A stretch of 27,217 nucleotides of DNA, from positions 1-27,217 of the IMG/VR virus record IMGVR_UViG_3300023229_000843; one strand, given 5' to 3'. This stretch comes from a virus. The notes under the pieces are model-generated. The model was not told the DNA's origin. It made no database searches and worked only from the letters and a program-made list of their open reading frames with translations. Below are positions 1 through 6,306 of this stretch, one piece after another. The translations under genes and the position numbers were made by a program. Each line of letters begins with the position of its first letter. Positions within the stretch are counted from its first letter, which is position 1.

Positions 1-38
1 GAGTCTTTATCAAAATTTGTAAGTATATCGTCTTGCAT
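1..38 (-). CDS. Possible start of a hypothetical gene, cut by the window edge
   Basis: An ATG on the minus strand lies one base after the TAA stop of the oxygenase gene upstream. It opens a frame (MQDDILTNFDKD) that runs off the window. The close stop/start spacing matches the chained gene style of this region. Only 12 codons are visible, so no function can be given and the gene may not be real. Confidence 0.35.
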   Translation of the reverse strand, partial: MQDDILTNFDKD

Positions 39-39
39 C

Positions 40-591
40 TTATTTAAAAGTTGGTCCTGTAACCCAACCTACCACACTTTGTCTTGCACCTTCTTCAACA
101 GGTTCAACTCCGTGCATGATGAATGGCGGAAACACCAACACAGTTCCTTTGGAAACTTCAACTGTGTGTTTTGTTCCTTGATCAGTTTGAAAATAAAATC
201 CACCACCCTTGTAATCATCATTAAGGTATCCCATCACTGTGAGTTTACGACTGAATCCGTTGTCGTATTCCACAGTGTCCACATGTCCGTCATAGTGATC
301 ACCTTGCTTGTCGTAGTGTAACATTTCAAATTGACAAGGGCCTCCTAATTCATATCTAAACAATGCTTGATTGGCTTTGACTGCCAACCCGAACATGAAA
401 ACTCCGATAGGATCAAACTCATCTAAAGGAGTTCGTTCCACACTGCGAATATTTTTATCAATTGAGCCGTCCAACACTTTGCCATCTTCTCTTTGTTTAC
501 TGTCTGCCAACTTGATTGTGTCTTCTATCAATATGTCTGGAATAGTGCCTGCTGGATATTGCCAAAAATATGGTTTCTCTATGGGTTTCAT
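40..591 (-). CDS. 2-oxoglutarate/Fe(II)-dependent oxygenase (prolyl-hydroxylase/PiuC-like)
   Basis: This 183-aa protein is a probable 2OG-Fe(II) dioxygenase. Visible motifs are an HxD pair (GHVD, about residue 102-105), a distal histidine in FPPFIMHGVEP and a following arginine in RQSVVGW, which would give the two-His-one-Asp iron site and the 2OG-binding Arg on a cupin core. Many T4-like marine phages carry such enzymes; their substrates are mostly unknown. It is the last complete gene of a minus-strand chain (SGNH-like, hemE, oxygenase, this gene). Its ATG overlaps the stop of the preceding oxygenase as ATGA, which fixes the start and suggests coupled translation. It is clearly different from that neighbour in sequence, so this is not a simple tandem duplication. 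Confidence 0.85.
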   Translation of the reverse strand: MKPIEKPYFWQYPAGTIPDILIEDTIKLADSKQREDGKVLDGSIDKNIRSVERTPLDEFDPIGVFMFGLAVKANQALFRYELGGPCQFEMLHYDKQGDHYDGHVDTVEYDNGFSRKLTVMGYLNDDYKGGGFYFQTDQGTKHTVEVSKGTVLVFPPFIMHGVEPVEEGARQSVVGWVTGPTFK

Positions 592-1136
592 TTGTCGTCT
601 ATTGTTGTGTAGTTAAAAGTTAATGTAATTCTTTTCTCGTGTTGAGTAGGAGCAGAACTGGAATGATAATGAGCTCCATCAAACTGATGCCAAGTGTTTG
701 CTTTGGGTGTTAATCTTTCTTTGATTGTGTATTCTTTTGACTCTTCGGTTTCATTGTAAACCACAGTGTCGCCGTCTGTTTCGTTCAGGTAATATAATCC
801 TGTGTGATGAGGTTCTGAGTGATCTTTGTGCGGAGCATGAACCACTTGGTATGGTGCTCTGGTTACCAATCCCATTCTGATTCTAATTAATTCTTTCAAT
901 GTCTTTTGTTGTTGATCCAACGCCGCCAATAGAATTGGAAATGCACATTCAAACAATTCACTAATGGGTCCTGTATCTTTTTTAAACATAAGATGACTGA
1001 AACTGCTGTTGTAAGGTAATTTTTTATCGAAGTAATTGGCAGTTGTTTCAGCATGGTACCAAGCCACTCCAGGAGTGTCCAATTTGTTCAACACATAACC
1101 GTATTGATTTGATCCTAATAAATTTTCTATTCTCAT
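588..1136 (-). CDS. 2-oxoglutarate/Fe(II)-dependent oxygenase
   Basis: This 182-aa protein has the dioxygenase signature in its C-terminal half. It shows HKD (first His and Asp ligands, about residue 102), the strand LYYLNETDGDTVVY, then a distal His in GAHYHSS and an Arg in KRITLTFNY. The phrase YLN-x-DGDTV recurs in the oxygenase at 21306-21884, so the two look like distant paralogues in one genome. The N-terminal 80 residues show no recognised domain. The gene starts 9 bases after the hemE stop and ends in an ATGA overlap with the next oxygenase, so it belongs to the same transcript as hemE. The substrate is unknown; by analogy it could be a protein residue, a nucleotide or a small metabolite. 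Confidence 0.82.
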   Translation of the reverse strand: MRIENLLGSNQYGYVLNKLDTPGVAWYHAETTANYFDKKLPYNSSFSHLMFKKDTGPISELFECAFPILLAALDQQQKTLKELIRIRMGLVTRAPYQVVHAPHKDHSEPHHTGLYYLNETDGDTVVYNETEESKEYTIKERLTPKANTWHQFDGAHYHSSSAPTQHEKRITLTFNYTTIDDK

Positions 1137-1145
1137 ATACTATAC

Positions 1146-2156
1146 TTAATTCCTTGACTGTTTTCTAAAACGTTTTATGACTTCTACCAAAAATGCCACA
1201 CTGTCAACGGGTGTTTCTTTGATCACACCATGCGACAGGTTCACCACATATGCCATGTCTTGCATTTGTCTCAGTATGGGCAAGGTGGCATTCATTATGG
1301 CTTCTCTGTCATAACCAAGCAGTGCTTCGGGATCTATACCCCCTTGCAGTGCCACAGTGCCTAGATGCTTGTACAAGAATTTTACAGGCACATCACCACT
1401 TAGACTCACACAATCAAGATAAGGATCACACCATGCTGAAAAGTTTTTGACTTCTCTTCCTATCAGTCTAGGAAAGCCAATGATACCTACATCTGGGTGT
1501 CTTGTTTTTATTTCTGATACAATTTGTGCTGTGGGATCAAAACAATAATCAATAATAAAGTCTTCTCCAAGATCGCCTGCCCATGAGTCAAACACTTGCA
1601 CACAATCGCAACCTGCTTCGATCTGTTTGCTGAGATGTTCCACACAAAATTTAACAAGACTTTGAATATGCTCTCGCGATGTGAAAGGATCCATGCTGGC
1701 GACATCGTTGTTGCCTTTCATATATCTATACAGTGTCCAAGGTGCTCCTACAAAGCCTATAAGACTCTTGCTGGGATCCAGTTGTTGTCTGGTTTTTCTT
1801 ATGGCTTCATACACAGGTTCACACTTCTTAAAAAACGTTTCTAAATCAGTGTCAAATATTTTAGGATCAAACAGATCCAGTTTAGGTGCTGGTGTGTAAT
1901 CTAAACCTTGTCCTAGTGCGTAAGGTATTATCAATATGTCAGAGAATATTATAGCGGCATCCATGTCAAATGCATTGATGGGTTGCATGGTGATGTCACT
2001 GGCTTTGACAGGATCCAGTGCCATGTCTAAAAATCCTTTGCTGGCTTTTTTAATTGCCATGTACTCAGGCATGTATCTTCCTGCTTGACGCATTAACCAA
2101 ATGGGATATAGATTGGGTTCTTTGTCTATGATAGTTCTTTGTAGAAGTGTTCTCAT
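1146..2156 (-). CDS. hemE: Uroporphyrinogen decarboxylase (HemE)
   Basis: This 336-aa protein is a full-length HemE, the cytosolic enzyme that removes four carboxylates from uroporphyrinogen III to give coproporphyrinogen III. Expected active-site motifs are present: MRQAGRY (Arg23, Arg27), FSDIL (Asp73), PWTLYRYM (the substrate Tyr) and NLSHGV (His309). A longer frame upstream exists (to 2189), but the start at 2156 is preferred because it aligns with the usual HemE N-terminus and forms an exact ATGA overlap with the stop of the upstream SGNH-like gene. The enzyme looks intact and of alphaproteobacterial type. A heme gene coupled between phage-type genes is unusual and suggests auxiliary metabolic cargo. 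hemA lies 17 kb away in the same window. Confidence 0.95.
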   Translation of the reverse strand: MRTLLQRTIIDKEPNLYPIWLMRQAGRYMPEYMAIKKASKGFLDMALDPVKASDITMQPINAFDMDAAIIFSDILIIPYALGQGLDYTPAPKLDLFDPKIFDTDLETFFKKCEPVYEAIRKTRQQLDPSKSLIGFVGAPWTLYRYMKGNNDVASMDPFTSREHIQSLVKFCVEHLSKQIEAGCDCVQVFDSWAGDLGEDFIIDYCFDPTAQIVSEIKTRHPDVGIIGFPRLIGREVKNFSAWCDPYLDCVSLSGDVPVKFLYKHLGTVALQGGIDPEALLGYDREAIMNATLPILRQMQDMAYVVNLSHGVIKETPVDSVAFLVEVIKRFRKQSRN

Positions 2157-2962
2157 ATGCCTTTTATCCTGTACTGATTGTTCTGCCAATTTAAATTTTC
2201 ATTGAATTCTTTGGATCCTGCATCAATGATGTCGTCTGGCATCTGTTTGATCTTTTCAATAAACTCATTTGTTTCATTGAAGTTGAAATTTTGTTGCAAC
2301 CATTTGAGATGCATTTTAGAGGTTGGGTGCATGTCAACTGTTGTTTTGGTTATTAACTTTTTAATTGTAGAATCCCATATTCTTTGTTTGTGAGCAATGC
2401 CTTGATATTTTTCTTGAGCACAAAAACCTAAGAAGTCTTGTTTCCAATTAATCTCGTCATTGAACATCTTCATGTAGCCAGGGTGGAACTGTTTAATGTC
2501 ATCACGCAGATCAACCATGCTGGTGATGTGAAATTTACAAGGCAACGATTTCAATAATGCAAGTGCCATAGTGATAAAGTTGCAAGTGTGGTACACATAA
2601 CTGGACTCACTCCAGAAGTCTTTGACCCACTCCATTTCAATTTCTTTAACCCAGATGTTGCCACCCAGTCTCCAATTAGAAATGTTGTTTGGTTCAATAC
2701 CTTGTTGATGAATGTCGTGACGATGAAAGTCTGTGAACTGCACAATAATGGTATCGTCTTTGGTTAAGTTGTTGTGAGTAACACATTCACTCAGTCGTTC
2801 CACAATGGCTCTATTGCCGTATCCACTACATGCCCAGTTCTCATAGTGATCATAAGTTGATCCCAAGATGTCTGCCCAAGTGGGCCAAAAGAAATGTGTG
2901 AATGAGCAACCAAATGTGTACAATCTTTTTGGAGCAAAATGTTCGGGTGTGTAACTTGTCAT
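2153..2962 (-). CDS. SGNH/GDSL-hydrolase-like protein
   Basis: This 269-aa protein has the layout of an SGNH hydrolase. Near the N-terminus the block FGCSFTHFFWPTWADIL carries the block I Ser, GYGNRAI supplies a Gly/Asn block, and DMHPT near residue 235 matches the C-terminal DxxH dyad. Related proteins are common and unannotated in T4-like marine phages, where esterase or carbohydrate-modifying roles are only guesses. The frame is open up to 3028, but that extension would run into the tRNA-Arg gene, so the ATG at 2960-2962 is chosen. Its stop overlaps the hemE start as ATGA, which implies co-translation with a heme enzyme. Enzymatic activity is not certain. Confidence 0.7.
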   Translation of the reverse strand: MTSYTPEHFAPKRLYTFGCSFTHFFWPTWADILGSTYDHYENWACSGYGNRAIVERLSECVTHNNLTKDDTIIVQFTDFHRHDIHQQGIEPNNISNWRLGGNIWVKEIEMEWVKDFWSESSYVYHTCNFITMALALLKSLPCKFHITSMVDLRDDIKQFHPGYMKMFNDEINWKQDFLGFCAQEKYQGIAHKQRIWDSTIKKLITKTTVDMHPTSKMHLKWLQQNFNFNETNEFIEKIKQMPDDIIDAGSKEFNENLNWQNNQYRIKGI

Positions 2963-2983
2963 ATCTATACTTACTTTAAATTT

Positions 2984-3060
2984 TGGTGCACCTACCAGGA
3001 TTCGAACCTGGGACCTCAACTTCCGCAAAGTTGCGTGGTATCCAACTCCACCATAGGTGC
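2984..3060 (-). tRNA. tRNA-Arg (anticodon GCG), CCA encoded
   Basis: The minus strand folds into a complete cloverleaf. The acceptor GCACCTA pairs with TAGGTGC, the D-stem is GTGG/CCAC, the anticodon stem CAACT/AGTTG encloses the loop TTGCGGA, and the T-arm is CCAGG-TTCGAAT-CCTGG. The discriminator is A and the CCA is encoded. The anticodon is GCG, reading CGC and CGU. Bacteria usually decode these with an A34 (inosine) tRNA-Arg, so G34 is uncommon. The gene sits inside a minus-strand gene run, between a small hypothetical gene and the SGNH-like gene. Confidence 0.93.
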
Positions 3061-3069
3061 ATAATGTTA

Positions 3070-3300
3070 TTATATGTCCTTTTTGTAATCAAATTCTTCA
3101 GCAAACTCTTCCAACAAACGAGTAAACTCCATAGCCGCTTCTTTCTTTTGTGCTTGAGTTAATTTTTTGGATTCAACTGCTTTTAACAATTTTGGGTACT
3201 CGACATTTAAATCTTTTTTAATCTCTGCCAACGATCTCTTAAACATATCAGAGTTGGGAATATTGTCGGCAAGTGCATCAGTCCAGTGTTTCTTAGTCAA
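3070..3300 (-). CDS. Hypothetical protein, TTG start
   Basis: This 76-aa soluble protein is rich in charged residues (Lys, Glu) and predicted helical, with a C-terminal acidic/aromatic stretch (EEFAEEFDYKKDI). No family is recognised. The start is TTG. It overlaps the end of the upstream tiny lipoprotein gene (TTGACTAA contains both signals), and a GGAG sequence about seven bases upstream supports it. It ends the small-gene run that begins with the VOC protein; the tRNA-Arg follows directly. Confidence 0.65.
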   Translation of the reverse strand: MTKKHWTDALADNIPNSDMFKRSLAEIKKDLNVEYPKLLKAVESKKLTQAQKKEAAMEFTRLLEEFAEEFDYKKDI

Positions 3301-3448
3301 TTGATGCTCCGTTGGATATGATTGATCTTAACAGTTTGAATGTTTTCTTTTTGTCATGTACTTTTTCACAAACGTCATCTGTGGTACACCGCATTGATGT
3401 ACAGTTGGTCAACGTCAGTAATAGAATTGCACAGAATATTATTTTCAT
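3293..3448 (-). CDS. Tiny lipoprotein (51 aa)
   Basis: The 51-aa product starts MKIIFCAILLLTLTNC, a short basic and hydrophobic signal with a plausible lipobox (LTNC), followed by a Cys-containing polar tail (SMRCTTDDVCEK). It would be lipidated and exported if the host lipoprotein pathway handles it. The ATG overlaps the stop of the SufE-like gene as TAATG, and its own stop overlaps the TTG start of the next gene. Small lipoproteins of this kind recur in the window (5357, 10146, 17868) and could act at the host envelope, for example in lysis or superinfection exclusion. That role is inference. Confidence 0.65.
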   Translation of the reverse strand: MKIIFCAILLLTLTNCTSMRCTTDDVCEKVHDKKKTFKLLRSIISNGASID

Positions 3449-3855
3449 TAAGATATTTTGTTAATCATCAAGTTGATCATTTCATAAAATCCTGTTTTTC
3501 TACTCATGGTCAACATTTCGTCCAGTTTAATTTCTTTAAAATGATCCTCAGTGATTTGTTTAGATTGTTCCAATGGTAAAGAGTTAAACACATCCAACAA
3601 GATATAGGCATACCCAGCCGCAATCATGCCATTGCTCCATGCTTTGAACTTGTTGTCCTGCACATCAACAAACAGATCAAACTGGCACTGTTTAATTTTG
3701 TTTTCAACTGTTCGTTTATCTTCTGATAAAGCATCATCATTTAACTTTGCTCCTAGAGACATCATCCAATTGTAAACTTCAAGCTCGTCTATACTTTTTA
3801 ATGTTTCGATGTGTTCTTTGTATTCTGTTAGTTTTGTTTGGATTGTATTTTCCAT
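3448..3855 (-). CDS. SufE-like Fe-S cluster assembly (sulfur acceptor) protein
   Basis: This 135-aa protein resembles SufE/CsdE, which takes persulfide sulfur from a cysteine desulfurase (SufS) for Fe-S cluster assembly. Supporting features are the family size, the pattern IDELEVYNWMMSLGAKL near residues 22-38, and the catalytic-loop-like block RTVENKIKQCQ with Cys57 where SufE has its acceptor cysteine. A helical C-terminus follows (MIAAGYAYILLDVFNSLP, matching the usual GLIALLLDVYSG region). It overlaps the VOC gene upstream by 28 bases. A phage-borne SufE-like protein would let the virus influence host Fe-S supply, in line with the heme genes and Fe(II) oxygenases here. The family call is by eye; identity to SufE looks moderate. 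Confidence 0.72.
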   Translation of the reverse strand: MENTIQTKLTEYKEHIETLKSIDELEVYNWMMSLGAKLNDDALSEDKRTVENKIKQCQFDLFVDVQDNKFKAWSNGMIAAGYAYILLDVFNSLPLEQSKQITEDHFKEIKLDEMLTMSRKTGFYEMINLMINKIS

Positions 3856-4271
3856 AACTCCTCGGGGTTCTTCATTGTTTTAATTTCCATTGCGTTGCCG
3901 TGCGGGTCTGCAAAAAACATTGTTTCTTGTTCCACTGCTTCTCCTTTAAATCTCACATAAGGTTCGTCTATGAATTTTACATTGTGTTCGATGCATCTAC
4001 GTTTAACTTCATCAAATGCTTCTTGAGTTAGATGCACACCAAAGTGCGGCACAGTGACATTGCCCATGTCCACGTTGTGTCTCTCTCCTTGTTTCTTTTG
4101 TGTGGGATCTGATCCATGTAGAGTGAGTTCATTGCCCCAAAAATTTATGTCAACCCATGCATCTGGATATTTGAATTCGCTGTTGTGTTTGGTACAACCT
4201 AAAACATTAACATAAAAGTCTACTGCTGTTTTAAGATCACCTGCTTCTATTGCCAAATGGAATCTATTCAT
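3828..4271 (-). CDS. VOC superfamily (glyoxalase/bleomycin-resistance-like) protein
   Basis: This 147-aa protein fits a single-chain VOC domain with two beta-alpha-beta-beta-beta modules. The first begins FHLAIEAGDLKTAVDFYVNVLGC and the second VPHFGVHLTQEAFDEVKRRC, ending MFFADPHGNAMEIKT. Likely metal ligands are the His in FHLA, His residues in PHFGVHL and the Glu in NAMEIK. Such proteins include glyoxalase I, dioxygenases and antibiotic-binding proteins, so the substrate cannot be named. Its ATG overlaps the stop of the small membrane protein upstream (TAATG), and its 3' end overlaps the SufE-like gene. Confidence 0.8.
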   Translation of the reverse strand: MNRFHLAIEAGDLKTAVDFYVNVLGCTKHNSEFKYPDAWVDINFWGNELTLHGSDPTQKKQGERHNVDMGNVTVPHFGVHLTQEAFDEVKRRCIEHNVKFIDEPYVRFKGEAVEQETMFFADPHGNAMEIKTMKNPEELWKIQSKQN

Positions 4272-4441
4272 TACACTAACTCCTCAACTATTCCGATGAG
4301 TTCTGCTACTGCCAACGACACAGCCAACAATATCACAGAGCCAGTGTATGCCGCCACAGCACAACCTATTATTCTAACTGCACTCTTAACAAGGCTGACA
4401 TAAAAATGTCCTTTGCCAGGATCTTTATTTGTTACTTCCAT
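4271..4441 (-). CDS. Small membrane protein (56 aa)
   Basis: The 56-aa product MEVTNKDPGKGHFYVSLVK... contains one long or two short hydrophobic segments (about residues 18-52) and ends in acidic residues. The ATG at 4439-4441 is preferred over an upstream in-frame start at 4555. It has a good AAGGAG ribosome site, while the upstream extension would run through the tRNA-like RNA. It is the first protein gene of the minus-strand transcript that starts near 4600. No family is recognised; an inner-membrane location is likely. Confidence 0.65.
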   Translation of the reverse strand: MEVTNKDPGKGHFYVSLVKSAVRIIGCAVAAYTGSVILLAVSLAVAELIGIVEELV

Positions 4442-4464
4442 TACTTGTGCTCTCCTTTTTATTT

Positions 4465-4507
4465 TTAGTTTAGTGGGGGTGCCTAGTACACCCCCTACCA
4501 GGATCGA
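4465..4507 (-). other. Two hairpins in the leader between the tRNA-like RNA and the first gene
   Basis: After the CCA end of the tRNA-like segment, the minus-strand transcript can form TACCA/TGGTA (5 bp; it uses the CCA itself) and then GGGGGTG/CACCCCC (7 bp, loop TACTAGG). The second is strong but is followed by an A-rich stretch and a ribosome site, not by a U-run. It is therefore not a classic terminator and could be a processing or translation-control element. Confidence 0.5.
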
Positions 4508-4599
4508 TGGTACGGATGGTGAGATTGGGTACTCACAAAGCCAGTCTCCCGGCACTCTACCTTTTGGAGTAGAGATGTGTTTAGTTCCACCACATTCGC
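4508..4599 (-). tRNA. Class II tRNA-like RNA (tRNA-Leu-derived), degenerate or specialised
   Basis: The 92 nt on the minus strand fold like a class II tRNA. The 5' end GCGAATGTGGTGGAACT is nearly a tRNA-Leu 5' end. The acceptor GCGAATG pairs with CATCCGT (one mismatch, one G-U), followed by A and an encoded CCA. There is an anticodon-like stem CTCTAC/GTAGAG, a short variable-arm stem GCC/GGC and a T-stem-like GTGAG/CTCAC. Oddities: the D-loop lacks the GG pair, the T-loop is TACCCAAT instead of TTCRANY, and the anticodon loop is over-long (TCCAAAAG between six pairs), so the anticodon is ambiguous (CCA or CAA). A sigma70-type promoter places its transcription start at about its first base. 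It could be a decaying tRNA-Leu or a tRNA mimic. Confidence 0.45.
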
Positions 4600-4606
4600 A
4601 TTTATT

Positions 4607-4635
4607 AATATATTACATTTTGTCATGTTTGTCAA
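4607..4635 (-). promoter_or_regulatory. Sigma70-type promoter for the tRNA-like RNA and minus-strand operon
   Basis: On the minus strand TTGACA (4635-4630) is followed after 17 bases by TATATT (4612-4607). The predicted start near 4600 coincides with the first base of the tRNA-like segment. It lies back to back with the tRNA-Gln promoter. Confidence 0.75.
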
Positions 4636-4638
4636 GTG

Positions 4639-4667
4639 TTGACATTGATACTTTTTCAGTGTATACT
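4639..4667 (+). promoter_or_regulatory. Sigma70-type promoter for tRNA-Gln
   Basis: TTGACA (4639-4644), a 17-base spacer and TATACT (4662-4667) form a near-consensus host-type promoter. The start would be about 12 bases before the tRNA-Gln. The small genes from 4807 on probably share this transcript. Confidence 0.8.
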
Positions 4668-4685
4668 GAAAACAATGTTAATTAT

Positions 4686-4759
4686 TGGCCCATGGTGAAG
4701 TGGTATCACATCTGTTTTTGGTACAGAGATCCGAGGTTCGAATCCCTGTGGGCCAGCCA
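4686..4759 (+). tRNA. tRNA-Gln (anticodon TTG), CCA encoded
   Basis: A full cloverleaf is visible. The acceptor TGGCCCA/TGGGCCA has seven pairs, the D-stem is GTGA/TCAC, the anticodon stem TCTGT/ACAGA encloses the loop TTTTGGT (anticodon TTG, reading CAA and CAG), and the T-loop is TTCGAAT. The discriminator is G, with an encoded CCA. The T-stem has one mismatch (A-C). It lies just downstream of a near-consensus sigma70-type promoter, so it is probably expressed early with host polymerase. It may serve CAA-rich phage mRNAs. Confidence 0.93.
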
Positions 4760-4806
4760 ACAAGCCAACAAACCAACTAACAAAATAAGCAAAGGTAAAT
4801 AAAAAT

Positions 4807-4950
4807 ATGTTTAATTGGATTAAAAAAATATTTAAAAACAACCACGCACTTGTTCTAAGACAAGAATGGATTGTGGGCAATCATGAGTTCCAACAACCGC
4901 ACAAGAACATAAAAAAGAAAACTAATAAGAAAACTAAAAAGGAAAGATAA
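4807..4950 (+). CDS. Small basic protein, MFNWIK paralogue 1 (47 aa)
   Basis: The 47-aa product begins MFNWIKKIFKNNHALVL and ends in a lysine-rich tail (KKKTNKKTKKER). The next gene repeats both the MFNWIK start and the KKTKKER end with an unrelated middle, so the two arose by tandem duplication or are under shared selection at both ends. The amphipathic N-terminus plus polybasic tail suggests membrane- or nucleic-acid-association. No family is recognised. An AAGGAAAG near the stop serves as ribosome site for the next gene. Confidence 0.65.
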   Translation: MFNWIKKIFKNNHALVLRQEWIVGNHEFQQPHKNIKKKTNKKTKKER

Positions 4951-4953
4951 AAT

Positions 4954-5163
4954 ATGTTTAACTGGATAAAAAACTTAATAAAAACAAACACTACTCTACT
5001 ATTAAAATCAGAATGGGAAGTAAAACCTAAACGTGCTAGATCAAAAGGCAAATACAAAGCAGACAATAAATCTACAAAAAACTACAACGAAGCATGGGTA
5101 GGTGGTAAAGCACCAAAGAAGAAGAAAAAGAAAACTAAGAAGAAAACTAAAAAAGAAAGATAA
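4954..5163 (+). CDS. Small basic protein, MFNWIK paralogue 2 (69 aa)
   Basis: The 69-aa product shares its first six residues and its last dozen (KKKTKKKTKKER-type tail) with the gene directly upstream, but has a longer, basic middle (KPKRARSKGKYKADNKS). It is strongly basic throughout, which would suit nucleic-acid binding or internal virion packing; this is inference. The start is three bases after the previous stop, within the repeated junction AAAGATAAAATATG, and the same junction precedes the next gene. Confidence 0.7.
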   Translation: MFNWIKNLIKTNTTLLLKSEWEVKPKRARSKGKYKADNKSTKNYNEAWVGGKAPKKKKKKTKKKTKKER

Positions 5164-5166
5164 AAT

Positions 5167-5346
5167 ATGCCAAAACACATGGGAATTAATAGAGCCTACG
5201 TTGCAGGAGACATTGAAAAATCACCTGCAGAAAAACAAGTAGAACTGGATGCCAAAATGAAAGAATTTTTAGCAAAAGGTGGTAAAGTAGAAAAAGTTAA
5301 GGCACACAAACCTACCAAACAACAACAGAAAGATTGGACAATATAA
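5167..5346 (+). CDS. Small protein with MKEFLAKGGKVEKV motif (59 aa)
   Basis: The 59-aa product MPKHMGINRAYVAG... carries MKEFLAKGGKVEKV at residues 31-44. The same 14-residue block occurs in the 95-aa protein encoded on the other strand at 15373-15660. Short F-L-x-K-G-G-K-x-x-K blocks are, from memory, common in small phage proteins, but their function is unknown. The gene follows the two MFNWIK genes with the same short junction and so belongs to the same transcript. Confidence 0.65.
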   Translation: MPKHMGINRAYVAGDIEKSPAEKQVELDAKMKEFLAKGGKVEKVKAHKPTKQQQKDWTI

Positions 5347-5356
5347 AAAGTATAAA

Positions 5357-5569
5357 ATGAAGATGATTATTCTTGTATCCATTTTAATTTTGTTGGCAGG
5401 CTGTGCTGTAAGGGATTGCAAACTAGAGCCGCAAATAACTGTTCAAACAAAATCCAAAGAAGCTCGATCCAATTCAGACAGCGAGAGCAAAGACAACGAT
5501 CCCAAATCCATTTTACAATCAGTAAAGGACAACGCACAACCTAGCGGACAACTGGCGTGTAAATTTTAA
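5357..5569 (+). CDS. Small lipoprotein (70 aa)
   Basis: The 70-aa product begins MKMIILVSILILLAGC, a signal peptide with a clear lipobox (LLAGC), followed by a polar, Ser/Asp/Lys-rich tail with two more cysteines. It should be lipidated and anchored in the envelope. The last base of its stop codon is the first base of the next ATG (TAATG), so it is coupled to the DUF3307-like membrane protein gene. Function is unknown; a role at the host envelope is likely. Confidence 0.7.
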   Translation: MKMIILVSILILLAGCAVRDCKLEPQITVQTKSKEARSNSDSESKDNDPKSILQSVKDNAQPSGQLACKF

Positions 5570-5931
5570 TGAGTGAAACAGTTTTAATATTTTTCCTACT
5601 AGCCATCAAGCATGGTGTTTGTGATTTGGCACTGCAGGCTTTGTACTGTCGTCCCAGCCATAAACACATTTACCTAGCACCCAAAGCCATGCTACATTCA
5701 TTACATCATGGATTGGGCACTTGGGTTGTGTTGATGATGTTTACCAACTATCTCACAGCAATCAGTTTAGCCATACTGGATCTGTTGTTGCACCACCACA
5801 TTGATTTTGTAAAAAGTTCTATTGTGAAAAAGAATGATTGGACTTTGGCAGGCAAGTGGTATTGGGTAGCAACCACTGTGGATCAAAATTTACATTTCTC
5901 GGGCTACTTGTTGATTATTTCTTTATTGTAA
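5569..5931 (+). CDS. DUF3307-like integral membrane protein
   Basis: This 120-aa protein has about four hydrophobic segments and the histidine pattern of DUF3307-type membrane proteins. Visible blocks are KHGVCDLALQ in the first helix, MLHSLHHGLGTW in the second, LHHHIDFVKS after the third and TVDQNLHFSGYL in the last. Proteins of this family occur in bacteria and in phages and have no established function. The conserved His/Asp residues inside membrane helices hint at metal or ligand binding. It is the last gene of the plus-strand run and is followed by a strong bidirectional terminator. Confidence 0.65.
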   Translation: MSETVLIFFLLAIKHGVCDLALQALYCRPSHKHIYLAPKAMLHSLHHGLGTWVVLMMFTNYLTAISLAILDLLLHHHIDFVKSSIVKKNDWTLAGKWYWVATTVDQNLHFSGYLLIISLL

Positions 5932-5948
5932 TTTCTTAATTTATCGTG

Positions 5949-5990
5949 AAAATAGGTCCAATGCGATTAGCAGTGAACCTATTTTATTTT
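5949..5990. terminator. Bidirectional rho-independent terminator
   Basis: AAAATAGGT (5949-5957) and ACCTATTTT (5977-5985) form a perfect 9-bp stem with a 19-base loop, with T-rich sequence on the plus side and an A-run at the stem base serving the minus side. It lies between the convergent DUF3307-like gene and the cold-shock gene and would end both transcripts. Confidence 0.75.
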
Positions 5991-5992
5991 TA

Positions 5993-6193
5993 CTATTGAA
6001 CTGAAATGTTTACAGCACTCGGACCTTTCGGACCTTCTTCTGTTTCAAACATCACAGTTTCGCCTTCATTCAACTGTCTCAAGCCTGCGGCTTCAACTGC
6101 TGAAATGTGTACAAAGACATCTTTGTCTTCACAAGCGATAAATCCAAAGCCTTTAGTGGCATTGAACCATTTTACTGTTCCTTGTTTACTCAT
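5993..6193 (-). CDS. Cold-shock domain protein (CspA family)
   Basis: This 66-aa protein is a complete cold-shock domain, a five-stranded OB-fold that binds single-stranded RNA/DNA. The family start [15 protein letters not shown] contains RNP1 (KGFGFI), and VFVHISAV contains RNP2. Length equals that of typical CspA proteins. As an RNA chaperone it could melt mRNA structure or act in transcription antitermination during infection. A TAAATA-type element lies about 115 bases upstream, giving a long leader as in many csp genes. No strong ribosome site is seen; GAAAGAG lies 11 bases before the ATG. Confidence 0.93.
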   Translation of the reverse strand: MSKQGTVKWFNATKGFGFIACEDKDVFVHISAVEAAGLRQLNEGETVMFETEEGPKGPSAVNISVQ

Positions 6194-6306
6194 GTGTTTT
6201 TACTCTTTCGTTTTTGTTAATAATATTGAGGAAGTTTATATCTAAAATTAGGGCGGGAGGTTTGTTAATTCTTCTGCGTGTTATCTTATTATTCTTGTCT
6301 CGTATG

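Noticed and set aside
4471-4491. GGGGGTG/CACCCCC hairpin as a rho-independent terminator
   Set aside because: It is followed by A-rich sequence and a ribosome site on the minus strand, and no T-run follows on the plus strand.
4273-4555. N-terminally longer form of the 56-aa membrane protein
   Set aside because: The extension would translate the tRNA-like RNA and the GC-rich hairpin; the inner ATG has the good ribosome site.
4413-4802. Plus-strand open frame of 129 codons across the promoter pair and tRNA-Gln
   Set aside because: It runs through the tRNA-like RNA, two promoters and the tRNA gene; the product has no sensible composition.
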